Of a stretch of DNA of 45,505 nt, positions 8,588-16,807 are shown one piece after another. The position numbers were made by a program, and so were the translations under genes. The notes under the pieces are model-generated. The model had not been told where the DNA came from. It ran no database searches and saw nothing but the letters and a program-made list of their open reading frames with translations. Numbering within the stretch: the first letter of the stretch is position 1; each line of letters starts with the position of its first letter. Origin of the DNA: Candidatus Brevibacterium intestinavium. Its GTDB lineage: Bacteria > Actinomycetota > Actinomycetes > Actinomycetales > Brevibacteriaceae. The stretch is from positions 1 to 45,505 of the forward strand of contig DWZN01000084.1 in assembly GCA_019117545.1 (NCBI GenBank), read 5' to 3'.

Positions 8588-9211
8588 TCAGTCGATCGAG
8601 GAGCCGTGCCCGATCACGGTGCCGATGACCCGGTCGGTGGGGATGAATCCCCCGCCGGGGCGGCCCAGCAGGGAGCGGGAGTCGGCGGAGTCGTTGCGAT
8701 TGTCGCCCATCACCCACATCGTGTCGGCGGGGACTTCGACGGAGAACTCCACCGCCGAGGCGGGGTCGGGGGCATAGTCCTCGTTCAGGGGCTCGTCGTT
8801 GAGCAGGAGGCGGCCCTGGCCGTCGCAGCATTGCAGGGTGTCACCGCCGACGGCGATCACCCGTTTGACGTAGTAGACGTCGCGGGGGCCGAGCCCGACC
8901 CAGGAGCCCATCTTCTGCAGCGGGGACGGCAGCGCGTCGTCGATGAAGGAACCGCGGCCGTCGAAGACGACGATGTCGCCGCGCTGGATGTCACCGCTCA
9001 GCGCATCCGGTCGCCACACCGTGATCGAGTCGTCGACGTCGAGGGTCGGCTCCATCGAGGCGCTGGGAATGGTGAAGCGTTGGATGACGAACCCGCGGAT
9101 CGACCCGCCGAGGAGGACGATGAGGATCGCGATGGCCCCGATCGTCTTCCAGAACCGGGCCGAACACAGAAGACGCGACCCGAAGGTCGCGTCTTCATGT
9201 CTGTTCGGCAC
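8588..9211 (-). CDS. lepB: Signal peptidase I (second copy)
   Basis: Second type I signal peptidase, 207 residues from the chosen start. Membrane segment about 20-37 (IGAIAILIVLLGG), catalytic S52 in IPSASM, K117 in VKRVIAVGG, and GDNRNDSADSR. It lacks the short extra C-terminal tail of the neighbour. The start is uncertain. GTG 9211 is preferred because GGGAGA lies 10 nt upstream; GTG 9229 and TTG 9241 are in frame, and an ATG at 9382 lies inside rplS. A very stable hairpin with a cUUCGg tetraloop overlaps codons 5-15. Follows rplS by 31 bp, the conserved rplS-lepB-rnhB order. Confidence 0.88.
   Translation of the reverse strand: MPNRHEDATFGSRLLCSARFWKTIGAIAILIVLLGGSIRGFVIQRFTIPSASMEPTLDVDDSITVWRPDALSGDIQRGDIVVFDGRGSFIDDALPSPLQKMGSWVGLGPRDVYYVKRVIAVGGDTLQCCDGQGRLLLNDEPLNEDYAPDPASAVEFSVEVPADTMWVMGDNRNDSADSRSLLGRPGGGFIPTDRVIGTVIGHGSSID
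9169..9196 (-). promoter_or_regulatory. cUUCGg tetraloop hairpin at the rplS/lepB junction
   Basis: Perfect 12-bp inverted repeat (minus strand GAAGACGCGACC - TTCG - GGTCGCGTCTTC). The loop closed by C-G is the unusually stable cUUCGg tetraloop when transcribed leftward. It lies 47-74 nt after the rplS stop and within the first codons of lepB as annotated. It may be a partial terminator or processing site reducing lepB expression relative to rplS. Confidence 0.6.
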
Positions 9212-9242
9212 GGTGTGATCGTCTCCCACGGTGCCGGCCAAA

Positions 9243-9584
9243 TCAGGCCTTTTCGCGGATGCGAGCAGCCTTGCCGCGCAGTTCGCGCAGGTAGTAGAGC
9301 TTCGCACGACGGACATCACCGCGAGCGAGCACCTCGATCTTGTCGACGTTGGGCGAGTGCACCGGGAAGGTGCGCTCCACACCGACGCCGAAGCTGATCT
9401 TACGGACGGTGAAGGTCTCGCGGACTCCGTCGCCCTGGCGGCGGATGACGATTCCCCGGAACACCTGGATACGCGAGCGCGAGCCCTCGATCACCTTGAC
9501 GTGAACGTCGAGGGTGTCGCCGGCGCGGAATTCGGGAACGTCGGACTTCAGCGAGGCTGCATCAACAACATCGAGCTTCTGCAT
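9243..9584 (-). CDS. rplS: 50S ribosomal protein L19
   Basis: Large-subunit protein at the 30S-50S interface. 113 residues with family signatures [25 protein letters not shown] and ERTFPVHSP, and the C-terminal [18 protein letters not shown]. Start ATG 9584 with AGGAGA 8 nt upstream. A leader of about 165 nt separates it from trmD and contains a hairpin. Followed by lepB and rnhB. Confidence 0.98.
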   Translation of the reverse strand: MQKLDVVDAASLKSDVPEFRAGDTLDVHVKVIEGSRSRIQVFRGIVIRRQGDGVRETFTVRKISFGVGVERTFPVHSPNVDKIEVLARGDVRRAKLYYLRELRGKAARIREKA

Positions 9585-9711
9585 GGTGGTTTCTCCTGTG
9601 GCCCCAGCTTCAGGTCGAGGACACGCATATCGGACCGGTTGATCGGTGACTGGATCGTCTGTCGGGATCTCTCCCCGGAAACCGTCGGCTCGGATCCGGC
9701 GGTTCGCTGTG

Positions 9712-9742
9712 GGCCCTCATCCCCCTGAAGCAGGTGAGGACC
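9712..9742 (-). promoter_or_regulatory. Hairpin in the rplS leader
   Basis: Arms GGTCCTCA and TGAGGGCC (minus strand; one G-U pair) enclose a 15-nt loop in the transcribed leader of rplS. Ribosomal protein leaders often mediate autoregulation, but no known L19 leader consensus was recognised here. Confidence 0.3.
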
Positions 9743-9759
9743 AACAAACGCGACGTTTC

Positions 9760-9789
9760 ATTCTGCCACGGTTCAGTCCTGGGACTCAA
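9760..9789 (-). promoter_or_regulatory. Candidate rplS promoter
   Basis: Minus strand -35 TTGAGT (9789-9784) and -10 CAGAAT (9765-9760) with an 18-bp spacer; each matches consensus at four of six positions. The -35 lies within the last codons of trmD. Confidence 0.4.
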
Positions 9790-10690
9790 ACCGCTCGAGC
9801 ACGGCTCGGTCCTCCTCGCTGAGCTCCGTGAGCCGGGCGAGCAGGTCCGGTCTGACCTCGGCGGTGCGCTCGAGACGTCGGTCACGTCGCCACCGCGCGA
9901 TCGCCGCATGGTTGCCGCTGAGCAGGATCTCGGGCACCTCGCGTCCGCGCCAGCGGGCCGGTTTCGTGTAGATCGGGTATTCGAGCAGACCGTCTTCGTG
10001 GCTCTCCTCGGTCAGAGATTCGGGGTTGCCGATGACTCCGGGGATGAGTCGGGTGATGGCCTCGATCATCACCATCGAGGCGACCTCGCCGCCGTTGAGG
10101 ACGTAGTCGCCGATGCTCATCGGCCGCAGGTCGAAGCGCTCACCGGCCCAGTCGATGACCCTTTGGTCGATGCCTTCGTAGCGGCCGCAGGCGAACACCA
10201 GGTGATCGGCGCCGGCGAGGTCCTCGGCGATGCGCTGGTCGAACACGGCTCCGGCGGGACTGGGCACGATGAGCGTCGGCTCGGCGCCGGCGAGGTCTTC
10301 GGTCGCCTCGGCGCGGCGGTCGGCAGGATCGGCGATCTGCGCGAAGTCCCTGGCGCGGTCGGTGAGGATGTGTTCGAGGGCCAGCGCCCAGGGTTCGGCC
10401 TTCATCACCATGCCCGCTCCCCCGCCGTAGGGCGAGTCGTCGACGGTGTTGTGCCGGTCGAAGGTGAAGTCGCGCAGATCGTGGACGTTCAGGCTCAGCT
10501 GTCCGCGGTCGACGGCCTTGCCGATCAGCGACAGCTGCAGACCGGCGAGGTAGTCGGGGAAGATCGAGACGACGTCGATGGCCATCTGCGCTCGTCCCGC
10601 CTCGGCGGGGGTCGCTTCACCGAGCCCCGCCTCGGCGGGAGTGTCATCGCTGCTCTTGGGGTTCTGCTCGGTCATCGAACGGCGGATCAT
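9773..10690 (-). CDS. trmD: tRNA (guanine-N1-)-methyltransferase TrmD
   Basis: Methylates G37 at N1 in tRNAs read by CNN codons, preventing frameshifts; a SPOUT-fold dimer using S-adenosylmethionine. Signatures include [51 protein letters not shown] and the C-terminal [11 protein letters not shown]. The start is ambiguous. ATG 10690 overlaps the rimM stop as ATGA and is used here, giving 305 residues. The canonical family start would be ATG 10585 (270 residues). The 35-residue extension contains the repeat PAEAG twice, encoded by two CCGCCTCGGCGG palindromes, and has no counterpart in typical TrmD. Confidence 0.95.
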   Translation of the reverse strand: MIRRSMTEQNPKSSDDTPAEAGLGEATPAEAGRAQMAIDVVSIFPDYLAGLQLSLIGKAVDRGQLSLNVHDLRDFTFDRHNTVDDSPYGGGAGMVMKAEPWALALEHILTDRARDFAQIADPADRRAEATEDLAGAEPTLIVPSPAGAVFDQRIAEDLAGADHLVFACGRYEGIDQRVIDWAGERFDLRPMSIGDYVLNGGEVASMVMIEAITRLIPGVIGNPESLTEESHEDGLLEYPIYTKPARWRGREVPEILLSGNHAAIARWRRDRRLERTAEVRPDLLARLTELSEEDRAVLERFESQD

Positions 10691-11187
10691 TCGGCGTCGA
10701 AGAGACCGGCCGGTGGGGTGACCTCGAGGCGTCCGGCTTCGATGTCGACCTCGGGCACGATCTCGGTGACGAACGGGATGAGCACCTCGTGCCCGAGCGT
10801 GTGCTTCATATGCAGCAGGTCCTGCGCGACGCCGTTGGTGACGTCGACGATCTCACCGACGAGCGCGTCGTCCTCATAGACCTTCAGACCGATGAGGTCC
10901 TCGAGGTACCAGGCGTCGGGGTCCTCGTCCTCCTCGTCCTGCTCGGCGAGGATGAGCGTATTGCGGATCTCCTCGGCACGGTTGCGATCGGGGACCTCGT
11001 CGAAGGCCAGGAGCAGACGGTCCCGGTGCCACCTCGCCGACTTCAGCGTGAGCGCACCGATGTCCGGGTCGGTGGCGAAGCTCGTCCCGGGGGTGAGTCG
11101 GTCCTCGGGCCGGTCGGTGCGCACCTCGACGGTGAACTCGCCTTTGATCCCATGCGGCTTGCCGAGCCTGGCGATCACCGTGTCCAT
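10687..11187 (-). CDS. rimM: Ribosome maturation factor RimM
   Basis: Assists late 30S assembly by binding S19. 166 residues: an N-terminal beta-barrel ([14 protein letters not shown] at 5-18) and a C-terminal PRC-barrel ([14 protein letters not shown]). Between them is an acidic [10 protein letters not shown] segment. Start ATG 11187 is preceded by AAGGAG at good spacing. Cotranscribed with trmD (ATGA overlap). A strong hairpin separates it from khpA, and TACACT at 11250-11245 could be the -10 of its own promoter. Confidence 0.95.
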   Translation of the reverse strand: MDTVIARLGKPHGIKGEFTVEVRTDRPEDRLTPGTSFATDPDIGALTLKSARWHRDRLLLAFDEVPDRNRAEEIRNTLILAEQDEEDEDPDAWYLEDLIGLKVYEDDALVGEIVDVTNGVAQDLLHMKHTLGHEVLIPFVTEIVPEVDIEAGRLEVTPPAGLFDAE

Positions 11188-11274
11188 TCTGCTCCTTGTC
11201 GATCGTGGAGGTCGGTCGCCCCCTGCCGCTGTCGTCCGGACTCCAGTGTAGTCGGCGTCCGGCGGGTGAATGCA

Positions 11275-11314
11275 CGAGAGGGGATGCAGCGCCAATGCAC
11301 TGCATCCCCTCTCG
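11275..11314 (-). terminator. 15-bp hairpin after khpA
   Basis: Perfect 15-bp inverted repeat CGAGAGGGGATGCAG / CTGCATCCCCTCTCG with a 10-nt loop, 11 bp after the khpA stop. The strongest terminator-like hairpin in the window. It would end or attenuate the rpsP-khpA transcript before rimM-trmD. Confidence 0.75.
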
Positions 11315-11324
11315 GAAGTCGAAC

Positions 11325-11555
11325 TCAGCCCTCGATGAGGTCCACTCGCACCGACTCGCGGCCGGCCAGCGAGTTCATCACGGTGCGCAGGGACTTGGCG
11401 GTCCTGCCTGCACGACCGATGACCAGTCCGAGGTCGTCGGGGTGGACCCGGACCTCGAGGGTCGTTCCGCGGTGCGTCGACCGCGAGCGAACGGAGACGT
11501 CGTCGGCGTGATCGACGATTCCGCGGACCAGATGCTCGAGCGAATCAGCCAACAT
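11325..11555 (-). CDS. khpA: KH-domain RNA-binding protein KhpA
   Basis: Small RNA-binding protein of 76 residues; KhpA homologues in Firmicutes act with KhpB in RNA regulation and cell elongation, and the actinobacterial gene sits beside rpsP. The KH core GLVIGRAGRTAKSLR (GxxG loop IGRAGRTA) is at about 44-58. ATG 11555, one base after the rpsP stop, is preferred over an upstream in-frame start inside rpsP because the protein then begins MLADSLEHLVRGIVDH as is typical. Translation is probably coupled to rpsP. Confidence 0.93.
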   Translation of the reverse strand: MLADSLEHLVRGIVDHADDVSVRSRSTHRGTTLEVRVHPDDLGLVIGRAGRTAKSLRTVMNSLAGRESVRVDLIEG

Positions 11556-11556
11556 C

Positions 11557-11979
11557 TCAGGCTTCAGCGCTTTCCTCAGCGGCATCCTCGGCAGGAGCCT
11601 CGGCTGCGCTGTCGGCCTTGCCGCCCTTCTGGGTGATGGCTTCCTTGATCACCGAATCGGCGGTGGGAGCCACGTAGGCCTCCTTCTCCTGCTGCGGCTT
11701 GACGGTGTTGACCGCTTCGCCCTCACCGGTGAACTTCTGCCAGTCACCGGTGAGCTTCAGCAGCGCACGCACCTGGTCGGTGGGCTGGGCGCCGACCGAG
11801 AGCCAGTACTGAGCGCGCTCGGAGTCGATCTCCACGACCGACGGCTCACGCGTCGGGTGGTAGATGCCGATCTGCTCTTTTGCCTTGCCGTCGCGACGCG
11901 TGCGCGAATCCATGACGACAACGCGGTAGAAGGGTGCACGGATCTTGCCCATGCGGGTCAGACGAATCTTGACTGCCAC
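11557..11979 (-). CDS. rpsP: 30S ribosomal protein S16
   Basis: 140-residue S16. The body ([20 protein letters not shown]) is typical. The last about 55 residues form a long Glu/Ala-rich tail ([15 protein letters not shown]), seen in some actinobacterial S16. The start is GTG 11979 with AAAGGAG upstream; the frame is open further upstream but only this start gives the canonical N-terminus. First gene of the rpsP-khpA unit. Confidence 0.96.
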   Translation of the reverse strand: MAVKIRLTRMGKIRAPFYRVVVMDSRTRRDGKAKEQIGIYHPTREPSVVEIDSERAQYWLSVGAQPTDQVRALLKLTGDWQKFTGEGEAVNTVKPQQEKEAYVAPTADSVIKEAITQKGGKADSAAEAPAEDAAEESAEA

Positions 11980-12136
11980 TTTAGTGGTGTCTCCTTTTGT
12001 GTTCTGTGTGCACAGCTGATCCAAGACAGTCGTGGGGTTGACCTGTTGGAAGCCGTGGCTCGGACTATCACTTCGGCACGGTTGAGAGGGCACGCACCGA
12101 GAGCAAAAGTACAGGAGTCAATTGTGCCAGACGGCG

Positions 12137-13753
12137 CTACTTCTTGCCACCTGGGAAGATTCCGCCGAAGCCCTTCGGCAGGTTCGCCGGATCGAATTCC
12201 TCGTCCTTGCCCAGGTCGACGCCGCCGAAGGCCGAGCCGACCGGATCCTTGGTCTTGCCGGCCCTCTTGTCCGCCAGCTCCTTCGCCTCCTGCGCCCGCT
12301 TGGCCGGGTTGCCGGACTGACCGCCCTTGCGGCCCTTCTTCTTCCCCCCGCCCTTCTTCTTGCGGCCCCCGGCGCCACCGGGCATTCCGCCCATTCCGGG
12401 CATCTGCGGCATGCCGCCGCCACCGGGCATTCCGCCGCCGGGCATTCCGCCGCCGCGGGTCATCTGTCTCATCATCTTCTGCGCCTGGGTGAAGCGCTCC
12501 ATGAGCTGGTTGACCGCGGTGACCGTGGTGCCGGCACCCTTGGCGATGCGGGCGCGGCGGGAGCCGTTGAGGATCTTCGGGTTCGACCGCTCGGTCGGTG
12601 TCATCGATCTCACAATCGCTTCGACCCGGTCGACCTCACGCTCGTCGAAGTTCTCCAGCTGATCCTTGTACTGGCTCATCCCGGGCATCATGCCCAGCAT
12701 CTTCTTCATCGAGCCCATCTTCTTCAGGCCCGCCATCTGCGTGAGGAAGTCGTTGAGGTCGAAGTCCTCGCCGGCTTCGACCTTCTTCTTGAGCTTCTCG
12801 GTCTCCTTCTCATCGAAGTTCTTCTCGGCCTGCTCGATGAGGGTGAGGATGTCACCCATGTCGAGGATCCGGTCGGCCATCCGGTCGGGATGGAACTGCT
12901 CGAAGTCCTTCATCGACTCGCCGGTCGAGGCGAACATGATCGGCTTGCCGGTCACCTCGGCGACGGACAGGGCGGCACCGCCGCGGGAGTCGCCGTCGAG
13001 CTTCGAGAGCACGACACCGGTGAAGTCGACGCCGTCGAGGAACGCCTCGGCGGTCTTCACCGCGTCCTGACCGATCATGGCGTCGATGACGAAGAGGACC
13101 TCGTCCGGGTTGACCGCGCTGCGGATGTCCGCGGCCTGCTTCATGAGCTCTTCGTCGATGCCGAGTCGACCGGCGGTGTCGACGATGACGACGTCATGCA
13201 GCTTCGACTTCGCGACCTCGATCGAGTCGGTGGCGACCTGGATCGGATCGCCCACGCCGTTGCCCGGCTCCGGGGCGTAGACGTAGGCGGCGGCGCGTTC
13301 GCCGACGATCTGGAGCTGGTTGACCGCGTTGGGTCGCTGCAGGTCGGCGGCGACGAGCATCGGACGGTGGCCCTCGGACTTCAGCCAGTGGGCGAGCTTT
13401 CCGGCCAAGGTCGTCTTACCGGCGCCCTGGAGGCCGGCGAGCATGATCACCGTCGGCGGGCGCTTGGCCAGGTTGAGCCGCCTGGTCTGGCCGCCGAGGA
13501 TGCCGACGAGTTCGTCATTGACGATCTTGACGACCTGCTGGCCGGGGTTGAGCGCGGCCGAGACCTCCTCGGACAGTGCCCGTTCGCGGATCCGGCCGGT
13601 GAAGGCGCGCACGACAGGCAGAGCGACGTCGGCATCGAGCAGGGCACGTCTGATCTCACGGATGGTGGCATCGACGTCGGCTTCGGACAGCCGGCCCTTG
13701 CCGCGCAGATTCTTGAAAGTCGCGGTGAGCCTGTCGGACAGGGAGTTAAACAC
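12137..13753 (-). CDS. ffh: Signal recognition particle protein Ffh (SRP54)
   Basis: GTPase of the signal recognition particle; binds 4.5S RNA and signal sequences and delivers ribosomes to FtsY (encoded nearby). N domain 1-90, G domain with GLQGAGKTT (107-115), DTAGR and TKLDGD, then the Met-rich M domain (KKMGSMKKMLGMMPGM). The C-terminus is a Gly/Met/Pro repeat region (MPGGGMPGGGGMPQM) followed by a Lys-rich tail. The start is GTG 13753 with AAGAAGG 7 nt upstream; a TTG two codons earlier is less likely. Confidence 0.97.
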   Translation of the reverse strand: MFNSLSDRLTATFKNLRGKGRLSEADVDATIREIRRALLDADVALPVVRAFTGRIRERALSEEVSAALNPGQQVVKIVNDELVGILGGQTRRLNLAKRPPTVIMLAGLQGAGKTTLAGKLAHWLKSEGHRPMLVAADLQRPNAVNQLQIVGERAAAYVYAPEPGNGVGDPIQVATDSIEVAKSKLHDVVIVDTAGRLGIDEELMKQAADIRSAVNPDEVLFVIDAMIGQDAVKTAEAFLDGVDFTGVVLSKLDGDSRGGAALSVAEVTGKPIMFASTGESMKDFEQFHPDRMADRILDMGDILTLIEQAEKNFDEKETEKLKKKVEAGEDFDLNDFLTQMAGLKKMGSMKKMLGMMPGMSQYKDQLENFDEREVDRVEAIVRSMTPTERSNPKILNGSRRARIAKGAGTTVTAVNQLMERFTQAQKMMRQMTRGGGMPGGGMPGGGGMPQMPGMGGMPGGAGGRKKKGGGKKKGRKGGQSGNPAKRAQEAKELADKRAGKTKDPVGSAFGGVDLGKDEEFDPANLPKGFGGIFPGGKK

Positions 13754-13861
13754 GTACAAGCCTTCTTCACGATGGTTCGGTCGACTCTCTAGACTAGCAA
13801 CTCACCCGTGCCCGGCTGAAACCGCGACCACTGGGAATGCCCCGTGAGATCCCTCCCCGAG

Positions 13862-13945
13862 GCTGCCGTGCCCCGACGGTCGTGCGCCCCCGCTGCCGCC
13901 GCGCCCCGACGGTCGCGCCCGCGCTGCTGCCGCGCCCCGATGCTG
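13862..13945. repeat. Imperfect 30-bp tandem repeat
   Basis: Two full units and a partial third sharing the core GCCCCGACGGTCG or GCCCCGATGCTG after GCTGCCG. It lies in the ffh upstream region and is GC-rich; no function can be read from it. Confidence 0.6.
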
Positions 13946-14055
13946 TGGGCGCCGTGGCTGCGACACAGAAGAGCATCCGTCACCGCTGCTCTCATACCCG
14001 CGTGCTGCAGCGGGAGGTGATGAGAGCAACGGCGACAGATGCTCAGCCAACAGTG

Positions 14056-14089
14056 GGCGGCGCCGGCAGCTGCAGGAGAAGGCGCCGCC
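14056..14089 (-). terminator. Hairpin after amtB
   Basis: Perfect 9-bp arms GGCGGCGCC / GGCGCCGCC with a 16-nt loop, 18 bp beyond the amtB stop. Likely a terminator for amtB. Confidence 0.5.
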
Positions 14090-14106
14090 GGCGGGTGATG
14101 CCGTCG

Positions 14107-15327
14107 TCACCGGAACGAGTAGGCCTGTTCCGCGTGTTCGAAGGTGTCGATTCCCTCGAGCTCCTCCCTCGGGTCGATCCGCAGACCCATCGTCGACCGC
14201 AGGACCAGCGATATGGCGAGCGTGACGAGGCCGGCGAAGACGATGGCCACGAGACAGGCGAGGACCTGAGCGATGAGGAGTTCGAAGCCGCCTCCGTAGA
14301 GGAGTCCGGCGGGTCCGTCCTCGTGCGGGAAGGCGAAGAATCCGATCATCACGGTGCCGATGATGCCGGCGACGAGGTGGACGGCCACGACGTCGAGCGC
14401 ATCGTCATAGCGCAGGCGGTTCTTCGCCTCGACGGCGAAGAACGCTCCCGCACCTGCCGCGACGCCGATGAGGACGGCCGCATAGGGGTCGACGTTCGCG
14501 CATGCCGGAGTGATCGCGACGAGACCGGCGATCGCCCCCGAGACGCTGCCGATGCTGCTCGGCCGCGATGCCCGCAGGCGCTCGATCATGATCCAGGTGA
14601 TCATGCCGGCGGCCGGCGCGGCCAGGGTGTTGATCCAGATGAGGCCGCCCTGCTCGATCGTGGAGGCCGCGCCGCCGTTGAAGCCGAACCAGCCGAACCA
14701 CAGCAGGGCGGTTCCGAGCACCGTGATCGGAATGTTGTGCGGCTTGTGCGGGGTCGAGAAGCGGGCACGACGGCCCATGATGACGACGAGCACGAGCGCC
14801 GAGATGCCGGCATTGATGTGGACGACCGTACCGCCGGCGAAGTCGATGGCCGGGCCGAACAGGCTGCCGATCGCGCCCGATTCGCTGAGCAGTCCGTCGC
14901 CCCAGACCATGAATGCCAGCGGGCAGTACACGAGGGTCACCCAGGCGGCTGAGAAGACCAGCCATGTGGAGAATTTCGCGCGGTCGGCGACAGCGCCGGC
15001 GATGAGCGCGATGGCGATCATCGCGAAGGTCGAACCGTAGCCGATCGAGATGAGGGTTTCGGGATCGTTCGCGACGGCGCCGGTGAGCCCGAGTTGGGAC
15101 ATCGGATTGCCGACGATCTGCGCGATCGAGTCACCGGAGCTCAGTCCGTACCCGTAGAGGACCCAGACGAGCCCACCGACGGCCATCGCGGAGAAGACCA
15201 TCATCATCATGTTGATCGCCGAGGTGATTCGGGTCATTCCTCCGTAGAAGAACGCCACACCGGGGGTCATGAGCAGCACCAGCCCCGCGGCGACCATCAT
15301 CCATACATTCACTGCATCGAGTTCCAT
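14107..15327 (-). CDS. amtB: Ammonium transporter (Amt/MEP/Rh family)
   Basis: Trimeric ammonium channel of the inner membrane, 406 residues, about eleven membrane segments. The pore twin histidines are visible as H170 (GGTVVHINAG) and H317 (DVVAVHLVAG), with the signature YCPLAFMVWG at 134-143 and FGWFGFNGG at 211-219. The C-terminal tail keeps a GLRIDPREELEGID motif typical of the PII-interacting region. It lies between ftsY and ffh, but the usual glnK and glnD partners are absent. A GlnR-like box lies about 90 bp upstream, so expression is probably nitrogen-controlled. Confidence 0.95.
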   Translation of the reverse strand: MELDAVNVWMMVAAGLVLLMTPGVAFFYGGMTRITSAINMMMMVFSAMAVGGLVWVLYGYGLSSGDSIAQIVGNPMSQLGLTGAVANDPETLISIGYGSTFAMIAIALIAGAVADRAKFSTWLVFSAAWVTLVYCPLAFMVWGDGLLSESGAIGSLFGPAIDFAGGTVVHINAGISALVLVVIMGRRARFSTPHKPHNIPITVLGTALLWFGWFGFNGGAASTIEQGGLIWINTLAAPAAGMITWIMIERLRASRPSSIGSVSGAIAGLVAITPACANVDPYAAVLIGVAAGAGAFFAVEAKNRLRYDDALDVVAVHLVAGIIGTVMIGFFAFPHEDGPAGLLYGGGFELLIAQVLACLVAIVFAGLVTLAISLVLRSTMGLRIDPREELEGIDTFEHAEQAYSFR

Positions 15328-15414
15328 GTCGTCTCTTATCTGTCGAAGTCGGTTCCGGATCGAACCGGGCAGACACAGTCTCCATGACGCATGTCACAGC
15401 GATGAGTCGATAAT

Positions 15415-15430
15415 GTTTCCGCAATGTGAC
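15415..15430 (-). promoter_or_regulatory. GlnR-type box upstream of amtB
   Basis: Minus strand GTCAC-ATTGCG-GAAAC matches the actinobacterial GlnR core gTnAC-n6-GaAAc exactly. The pattern continues at the same 11-bp pitch with the weaker GACTC and GTGAC. It is about 90-105 bp before the amtB start, where GlnR boxes occur in Streptomyces and Mycobacterium. No glnR gene is in the window. Confidence 0.65.
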
Positions 15431-15432
15431 AA

Positions 15433-15471
15433 GCCGGGTCTCACCCAGCAGATACGTGGGTGGGACCCGGC
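15433..15471 (-). terminator. Hairpin after ftsY
   Basis: 15-nt arms GCCGGGTCTCACCCA / TGGGTGGGACCCGGC (one mismatch) with a 9-nt loop, 66 bp after the ftsY stop. A strong terminator candidate separating ftsY from amtB. Between it and ftsY is a short degenerate 19-bp direct repeat (15484-15521). Confidence 0.7.
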
Positions 15472-15537
15472 GAAATCAGTCGGGCACAGCTCAGTGACTC
15501 GAGCAGAGCTCAGTCAGACGAGCCGAGCAGGGCCCGG

Positions 15538-16680
15538 TCAGTCGAGGAGTGCGTCGACGAAGCCTTCGGCGGTGAAGGGCGCGAGGTCGTCGGCGCCTTC
15601 GCCCAGTCCGATGAGCTTGACCGGCACTCCGAGCTCGCGCTGGACGGCCACGACGATGCCGCCCTTGGCGGTGCCGTCGAGCTTCGTGAGCACGATTCCG
15701 GTGATGTCGACCGCCTCGGCGAAGACCTTCGCCTGCTGCATGCCGTTCTGCCCGGTGGTGGCGTCGAGGACGAGGAGCACCTCGTCGATGTCGTGGCCCT
15801 CCCCCAGCGGGCGGGTGGCCACGCGCTTGACCTTGCCGAGTTCGTCCATGAGGCCGACCTTGTTCTGCAGGCGGCCGGCCGTGTCGACGAGCACGACGTC
15901 GGCGCCGTCGGTCTGGCCCCTCTCCACCGCGGAATAGGCCACCGAGGCGGGATCGGCGCCCTCTTCCTTCCGGACGGTTTCGACCCCGACGCGATCGCCC
16001 CAGGTGGCCAGCTGTTCGGCGGCAGCGGCGCGGAAGGTGTCCGCGGCTCCGAGCAGGACGGTCTTGTCCTCGGCTACGAGCACACGCGCGATCTTGCCCA
16101 CCGTCGTCGTCTTCCCGGAGCCGTTGACGCCGACGACGAGGATGACGGCGGGGTCGTCTCCGGCTCCGGTGGAGGCCAGCGACCGGTCCATGGTCGGATC
16201 GACGAGGGTGATGAGCTCTTCTCGCAGCAGCCCGCGCACCTCTTCGGGATCTCTGGTGCCGAGCACCTTGACGCGTTCGCGCAGCCGATCGACGAGTTCG
16301 GTGGTCGGATCGACTCCGACATCGGCGAGGATCAGGGTGTCCTCGATCTCCTCCCACGTCGATTCGTCGAGGTTGTCACGCGACAGGAGGTTGAGCAGTC
16401 CCCGCCCGAGGCCGGTGTTCGACTTCGCGAGCCGCTCACGCAGGCGCACCAGCCGGCTGGCCGGCTCCGTGGGCACTTCGGAGCCGCGAGCCTCGGCCTT
16501 CTCCTCCTCGACCGCCTCGGTGACCTCATCGATGCTGAGCTCACCGGTGACATCGGCATCGATGCTGTGCTTGTCGCGCAGGCCCTTCTTCTGCGCGTTG
16601 ACGCGCAGGCTGATGCCCAGCGCAACGACGAGAATGAATACGATGGCCGCGACGATGAGCAAGATGATCGGCTGATCCAT
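15538..16680 (-). CDS. ftsY: Signal recognition particle receptor FtsY
   Basis: Membrane-associated GTPase that receives the SRP-ribosome complex. Unusually clear N-terminal membrane anchor (5-24, ILLIVAAIVFILVVALGISL), a Glu-rich linker (about 45-75), then the NG domain with GVNGSGKTT (184-192), DTFRAAAAEQL, DTAGRLQNK and TKLDGTAKGG. 380 residues. Start ATG 16680 with AAAGGAGG upstream. Its partner Ffh is encoded about 1.8 kb downstream. Confidence 0.97.
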   Translation of the reverse strand: MDQPIILLIVAAIVFILVVALGISLRVNAQKKGLRDKHSIDADVTGELSIDEVTEAVEEEKAEARGSEVPTEPASRLVRLRERLAKSNTGLGRGLLNLLSRDNLDESTWEEIEDTLILADVGVDPTTELVDRLRERVKVLGTRDPEEVRGLLREELITLVDPTMDRSLASTGAGDDPAVILVVGVNGSGKTTTVGKIARVLVAEDKTVLLGAADTFRAAAAEQLATWGDRVGVETVRKEEGADPASVAYSAVERGQTDGADVVLVDTAGRLQNKVGLMDELGKVKRVATRPLGEGHDIDEVLLVLDATTGQNGMQQAKVFAEAVDITGIVLTKLDGTAKGGIVVAVQRELGVPVKLIGLGEGADDLAPFTAEGFVDALLD

Positions 16681-16807
16681 TGTTCTTCCGTCCTCCTTTG
16701 AGCACCCGCGGGCTGGCCGGTGGCACTCGAGTTCCCGGATTCCGCCGGGCTGGTGTCTTCTTGTCGGTTCGCACGCCGGAATCAGTCGGCGCGGTCCCCG
16801 CTGGGGT

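Larger units (their letters stand above)
13754..14106. other. Non-coding gap between amtB and ffh with imperfect tandem repeats
   Basis: 353 bp with no credible gene. It contains about two and a half imperfect copies of a 30-bp unit around GCCCCGACGGTCG (13862-13891, 13892-13922, 13923-13945) and a terminator-like hairpin near amtB. In many actinobacteria glnK (glnB) and glnD occupy this interval; no trace of either reading frame was seen here. Confidence 0.6.

Noticed and set aside
12122..13792. A 556-codon open frame on the plus strand opposite ffh
   Set aside because: It is the antisense shadow of the conserved ffh gene. High GC at third positions opens the complementary frame; the translation is Leu/Gly/Asp-rich with no domain.
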